NCBI GenBank assembly: GCA_026826555.1
Contig: JAKSZT010017954.1
Location: 4,215,935-4,279,934 of the forward strand
Origin: Tolypeutes matacus
Lineage: Eukaryota > Chordata > Mammalia > Cingulata > Chlamyphoridae
Length of the DNA stretch: 64,000 bases
Direction of reading: 5' to 3'
The notes below the pieces were generated by a model, which saw nothing but the letters and a program-made list of their open reading frames with translations, had not been told where the DNA came from and did no database searches. Positions within the stretch are counted from its first letter, which is position 1. Each line of letters opens with the position of its first letter. Positions 49,901-55,900 of this stretch are shown here, piece by piece. The translations under genes were made by a program, and so were the position numbers.

Positions 49901-52900
49901 TGTAGGGTAAGTGAATTATAGCAAAATAAAGGTGTTTAAAAAAAAAAATTCCTATGCCTCACTTACTGGATTTTGTGATCTTGGGCAAGTTACCGAATCA
50001 CTGAGTGCTCCACCCATTTCCTCATCTGTAAAATGGGGCCAGTGGTCACACCTACCTGACAAGGCGGGGGGTGCTGATGATTACCCAAGTTAACATGCTG
50101 AGAGCAGGAGCTTCCCTGAGGTTCCCATCACGCTGCCCCCAGCCTGCCCCTCGCCGTGCCCTGCCTTTGCAGGGGCACTTCCCCACTCTGTCCCACTCTG
50201 CGTGGCTGGCCCCTACTTGTCACCTGGGTCTCGGCTCAGTGGCAGCTCCCAGGTAGACCGTCCCCTGACCAAACACAAGCTGGCCCCTCCCTCCTCTTTT
50301 AATGAGCACACTCAGTCGCTCTCTGAAATGTCGCTCACTTGTTTAACTGTCTCCACCGACAAGAAGATAAACCCCAGAAACTCAGGGATCCTGACTTGTT
50401 CCCTGCAGCCTCCCCTGGGACGTGGAAGGGTCTATGTGGATCTGACGAAATGGGAGGGCTGGCATTCACACTTGAGTCTGTCTGGACCCGACGCTCATAC
50501 TGTCCTGAAGCTGCCGACAGAGGCAAATGGCAGGAGGACCCAGGCGATCACTCCAACAGTGAGCAAGAAAGAAGGCGTTGCAGCCCGGGGATACTGCATT
50601 GCCGGGACAAACAACCCTTACACAAACGCAGGGGGCAACCGGAATCCAGCGGGGCCTGTCCTGTGGAACTAGGGATTCTCTTTGGGGCTGGGATCCTTGT
50701 GGCCGAAGGTCTATTACAAGGAAAAAGCTTGCCGCCCATGTGCGGGGCTCGAAAGGGGCAAGGTCAGCCTTTCACAGCTGGTTCTCTAGATCCCCGGGAG
50801 GTGGGCAGTGCCAGGAAACACTTGGGGTTAAGGACAGGAGGGGACCAGCCTTCCCAGCCTACATCTCCAGGTCAAAGGTGAGGCCAGGAAGCCACTCACC
50901 CAGCTCCAGGGAGGCTTCCTGAGGAGGTAATGCTTGAGCCAATGCCAAGGAGAAAGAAGAGTTTAAGGATGTGGCAAGAGCTGTCTGGCTGGTCAAAGGT
51001 AGGGCAGTCCTACCTTCTGCTCTGCCCTGTTGCCCAGAGTAAGTATTTCTAGTGCTCCCTGTTATTCTCAAAACTGTCCCCACCTGGATGATAAATTACA
51101 GTCACTGTATAGTGATCAACTGCTGCATAACAAATTACCCCCAAACACAGTGGTTTGAAATCACAAGATTATCTCTCAGTTTCTACGGGTTAGGAGTTAG
51201 GGGCCCCTGAGCCAGGCGGTGCTGGTGCAGGATCTCTTACTAAGTTGCAGCCAAGATGCTAGCAAGGGCTGGACGATCCGCTTTCAAGACAACTCACTCA
51301 AATGGCATGTGGAGGTGGGGGGGCCTCTGGCCCTCTGCACCGTGGGCTTCTCCCCAGGGCTGCTTGAGCGTCCTCACGACATGGCTGCTGGCTTACCGAG
51401 AGTGCGCGCCAGGCAGAAGCCAGCCCTTTTGCCTTTTTTTTTTTTTTTTTAAAGGAGGTACTGGGGATTGAACCCAGGACCTTGTACGTGGGGAGCAGGC
51501 GCTCAACCACTGAGCTACATCTGCTTCCCGACAAGCCATCCTTCTCTGACCTAGCCTCGGAAGTCACCTGGCGTTGCTGTCCCCTAAGTAGCTAAGCCCG
51601 ACCCATTTAAAGGCGGGGACTTGAGCTTTTGAAGTGAGGCAAGTCAAAGGATTTAGAGTATTCTTAAACAACTTCAGTTACCTCCAAACTAGGGCATGTG
51701 TGGGGCAGGGAAGGGAGGGACAAAGCCAGCGAGGCTAGGACAGGTCAGATGAAGGATTTTTCACAGGCCAAGTAAGGATGGGAACCAGGAGCAGGGAGGG
51801 GGCAGCCAGAGAAGGATCTGGAGCAAGGCAGGGATGGGGCCAGGGATCCAGAATGAAGGTGTGAAATCTACCCAGCCCCTACCTCTCATGGGGCCACGAT
51901 GGCTTCACTCCGCCTCTGCGCTGCCGTCTGTGCTCTCCCTCGGGCCTTTGGGCCTCTCGCTCTCTACCTTGGTTTTTTTTCCCACTGCACTGAGCTCCTT
52001 TTAGGTCTCTCACTGGGAGGAAGGTGGGCCGTGATGGGCAGCTGGATGGGGCAAGGCCAAGGACGGACCCTGCGTCTTCCAGAGCCGAGGCTGGGAGCTA
52101 GGGCAGCAGCAAGCCACAGCTGTAGCGAGTGGGGTGGGGTAAGGGCTCTGGGGCTCACCCTGTGCTCTCCCACCTGTGCCCCACCCCTAATCCATCTGTG
52201 CCCACCCACTCTGGCTCCCTATCCAGCCAGCCTACCTGCTTCCCCAGCACCTCTGCCTCCTGACATCTTTCCGTTCCGCAAACAGTTGGATGGTGCCTGC
52301 TTCTCCAGGAGGCTGTACTTGCTGTCAGCTCTGAGGGCCTACAGCACATTGGTGGCTACACCTAAGCACCCGGAGTCCTTGATTCATTCTGAGGCAGTAA
52401 CAGAATCTTCACTTCCTAGAATCCAAGTATGAGTATGTGCATGGATATCACAAGACTTGAAAAGATCTTCTAACCCGAGGCTTTTCAACTTCTGCCCCCA
52501 AATTGGTGCTGGCAAACTCATCCAGGGTTTTTTTTCTCTCGCAGTTTATTGGCATTTATGTGGATTAGGCCCTGTTGTCAGAGCTTCACACTAAGTCCTC
52601 AGGACAACCTAGGCAGCAGGCACAGTCATTATGCTTATTGTAGAGGTAAGAAAATGACAGCTCAGAGAAGTTAAGCAACTTGCCCAAGGTCACACAGTGA
52701 GGAAGTGGTAATGCTCAGATTCCAACTGAGGTGCCCTAACCCCCTGCTAGCCTGTCTTTTCCTAAACTGTAAGTGGTAGCCTCAGCCCAGTGCACGCAGG
52801 AAAACAATGAGGGCTCTGAATGGGCTTTTTGCAGTTTTAAGCTTTTCTCCCCAAACGCCATAAATGCCTTTTAAACCTTTAGTGCTCACCATGGCTTGCT

Positions 52901-55900
52901 GGCAAGTTTCCCCACAGACAGCAACACGAATGGCCTAGAGAGCAGATCCAGCCTAGGTAGGTGGCTGAGGGTCTCTGTGGGCACATGCTTACTGCATACT
53001 TTACCTGGTTGCTTTTCTTGCCCATCAAATGAGATGGACTTTCTAGGAAGGAATTTAAAGATAACAGCATTTCACAGGCAATCTTTTGGGGCACTGTGGC
53101 TTCCTGCCAGCCAAACCCATTCCGGATAAGGATCTTGCCCAACCCCCCTTGGCATTGGCCATGGCTTCTTGGCAGCACCTCTGCTAAGTGGCTCCTGGCC
53201 ACAGGGAGCCCGAACCGCTCTGCTCATCCACCCGCCAGAGTGGTTATCGGGGCAGGTGCTACAGACAGACTTCCTGGGTTCAAATCCCATCTCTGCCACT
53301 TCTGTGTGGCGCTGGGCACACCAGTTCCTTCATTTCCTTACCTGTAAGATGAGGCCAATATGGCGCCTCTTCTATAGGGTTGTTGCAAGGGTGAAATGAG
53401 TTCATATGTGTACGGTGCTTGCAGTAGGGCCTGGCACGCAGAAATGCTTTGACCTTGGGAACCATCACTACTGCCGCGGTCGACGTTAACTACCGTACCC
53501 AGCTTTGCTTTACTGGATCACAGAGGACAAACCTACATCCTGCAAGAGCCTTCCTCACACAGGAGGAGCAAGCGGTCCCACCTCCAGGCTGGCCACCTCC
53601 AGCCCCCACAGCTCATTCCCAGGTTTCCCTTAAGATGAATGAGGGGGATTCAGCAGTGGGCACAGGTGCCAGTGGGGCGTTGGCAAGCAAGGCTGGTGGG
53701 AAGCACTGGGATCCCCTGAGATGCGTCTTTCTACAGCCCGGGCCACTCTGCCAGCTCCTCCCTGAGCAGTGGGAACACAAACAACTCTGGGGACACGGGG
53801 CTGGCCTCTGTCCCACGGGGTACATGCTGCAGGTGGCTCTCCTGCAGCACGAGGTCCTCCAGCTCTGAGACTGGGAATCTCCAGGTGGCAGGCCCCGGCG
53901 GTGAATCCCAAACTGGTCCGCAATGGACTAATTCCTTGTGCCAGTGATTGGTTTAGGAATGTACATGGGACCTAGTTCTGCCCAATGAGATGAGAAAGTC
54001 TGTGCGAGGGCAGAAAGAGGGGGTGTTCTGGAAAGGCTTTCTCATGGACACCCTGGAGGCAACAGCCCGTCCCCCCACTGGGTTTCTTCCTGACTGCCCA
54101 CAAGGCCAGGAGCTGCCCGAGCCATTACCCAGGGAGTCAAACTGTCACGCCATGGATGGCCAAACAGAAAGATGGAAGGACCCAGGTGCTTGATGACACT
54201 GTTAAGCCTTTAAGTTAACCAAGCCTGGACTGGCCCAAGTCTGACCTCTCATTACAGGAAGTTAAAATTCCTTATTGTTTAAGCCAGTTAAGTAGTGGCC
54301 TTTTGTTACTTGCAGCCCAAAGCATCCTTGCTGATATTCCAGTTCCATTCCATTGTCATGAGATTAAGCCCATCATGCCAGAGGAAGGGTCTTAGCCTCC
54401 CTGTGTGTTCAGGGAAGACTTCTTAGAGGAGGCAATGCTAAAATGGAATCTAAAAGGATAAGCAGGCAGAAAAAAGGGGTAGGGCGTAGAGAACATTCCA
54501 GGCAGAGGAGGCAGACAGAACAATGCCGGAAAGTTGCAAATACCAGAGGAGGGTGTGAGGGGCACTGGAAATAATCTGAGACTCCAGAAAGATGAGGCTG
54601 GAGAGCCAGGTGGGCAGGTTGCAGAGCACCTAACAGCAGCCAGGTCCCAAAGACACAGGTTTAGTACAGGGTGGAGGGGAGCCTCTGTGGAATCCTTGAC
54701 TTTACTACCCGAGGGTCTCGCCCTCTGGCTTTGTGCAGCCAGCCGGCCCTCTGACCCCCTATTCCAGCCATACCCAGATGCCTCCTGGAGGTCCTGGGCA
54801 GAGTCCTGTGCAGCAGAGCTGGGGTAGGGTCACTGGGCCCCACTTCTGCCAGGTGTCATTCTGCCTGCCTTGCCACTTCCAGCCACCAGGGCACTCATAA
54901 GAGACTCCAGCAAATATGTGGCAGAAATCTGGGTCAAACCATGCATGGGTTAGGCATCCCATCAAACCGACATTTACTAAGTGCCTACAAAGCTGTGTGC
55001 TGAGCATAGAGGGGACAGGACCTGGTTCAAGTCCCAATTCTCTTTTTTCCCAGCTGTGTGACCTTGAGCGAGCCATTTTACTTCTCAGAATCTACTGTCC
55101 TCATCTCTGTGGAATAAGTGGCAAAATGAATGGGCGCTCTTACCATCACTGGTCCGGGGAGGGGAGAAAAAGATGCAGAAAAAACTTCCTGAGATTAAGG
55201 TTTAAAATCTCAGAGGGAGAATAAGACACGAAAACAGTATGTAGTTATGGACCAAAGTTGAGAAGTGATGTAAACTGGGGGGCGGGGAAGCATCTAAGCT
55301 GGAAGAAGTAGAAAGTCTGGAAGGGAGGTGATGAGGGGCAAGCATTTGGAAGCGTGCCTTGCAAATAGAAGGGCTGCGCAGCCGCTGGATATGGGCATTG
55401 CTGGCAACCTGCTATAGCAGACACTGAATTTAAACCAGAAAGACAAAGATTCCAATCCCAAGCTCCACCACTTAACTGTGTGACCTTGAGCAAATTCCTC
55501 AACCTTCAAGCCTCAAGTGCCTTCTTTGCAAAGCAAGTGTAATAATTACCTCATCCACAGGGTTACTGTACCATTGTAGACACAGTACCTGGGGGCTCAA
55601 GGCCCCTTTCTCACCTAGTTAATTCCTGTTTTAAAGCCCTGTTCTCCAGCGCTCCCTCCTGCAGGAAGCCTCCCAAACTCTATCATGCAGCCCCTCCCTC
55701 CCAGCTCCCCCTCCACACTAGACCATTCCTTCCCTTGATGGCCTCTTTCCTTCTCCCAACCAGGCTCTAGGCTTTGCAGAGGGAGGGGCAGGGTCTCTCA
55801 GCATCTCTTGGACCCAGCTGCTGGGAGGGGGAGGTGGGGGAGAGTATTCAGGAAGGTTTCAGAGTGGTATCACTAAGTCTGGCGGGGGTGGGGGGGTGGG

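Noticed and set aside
51105..51300. Possible exon-like block
   Set aside because: The ordered blocks resemble an old mammalian interspersed repeat rather than coding sequence; the family could not be named with confidence.
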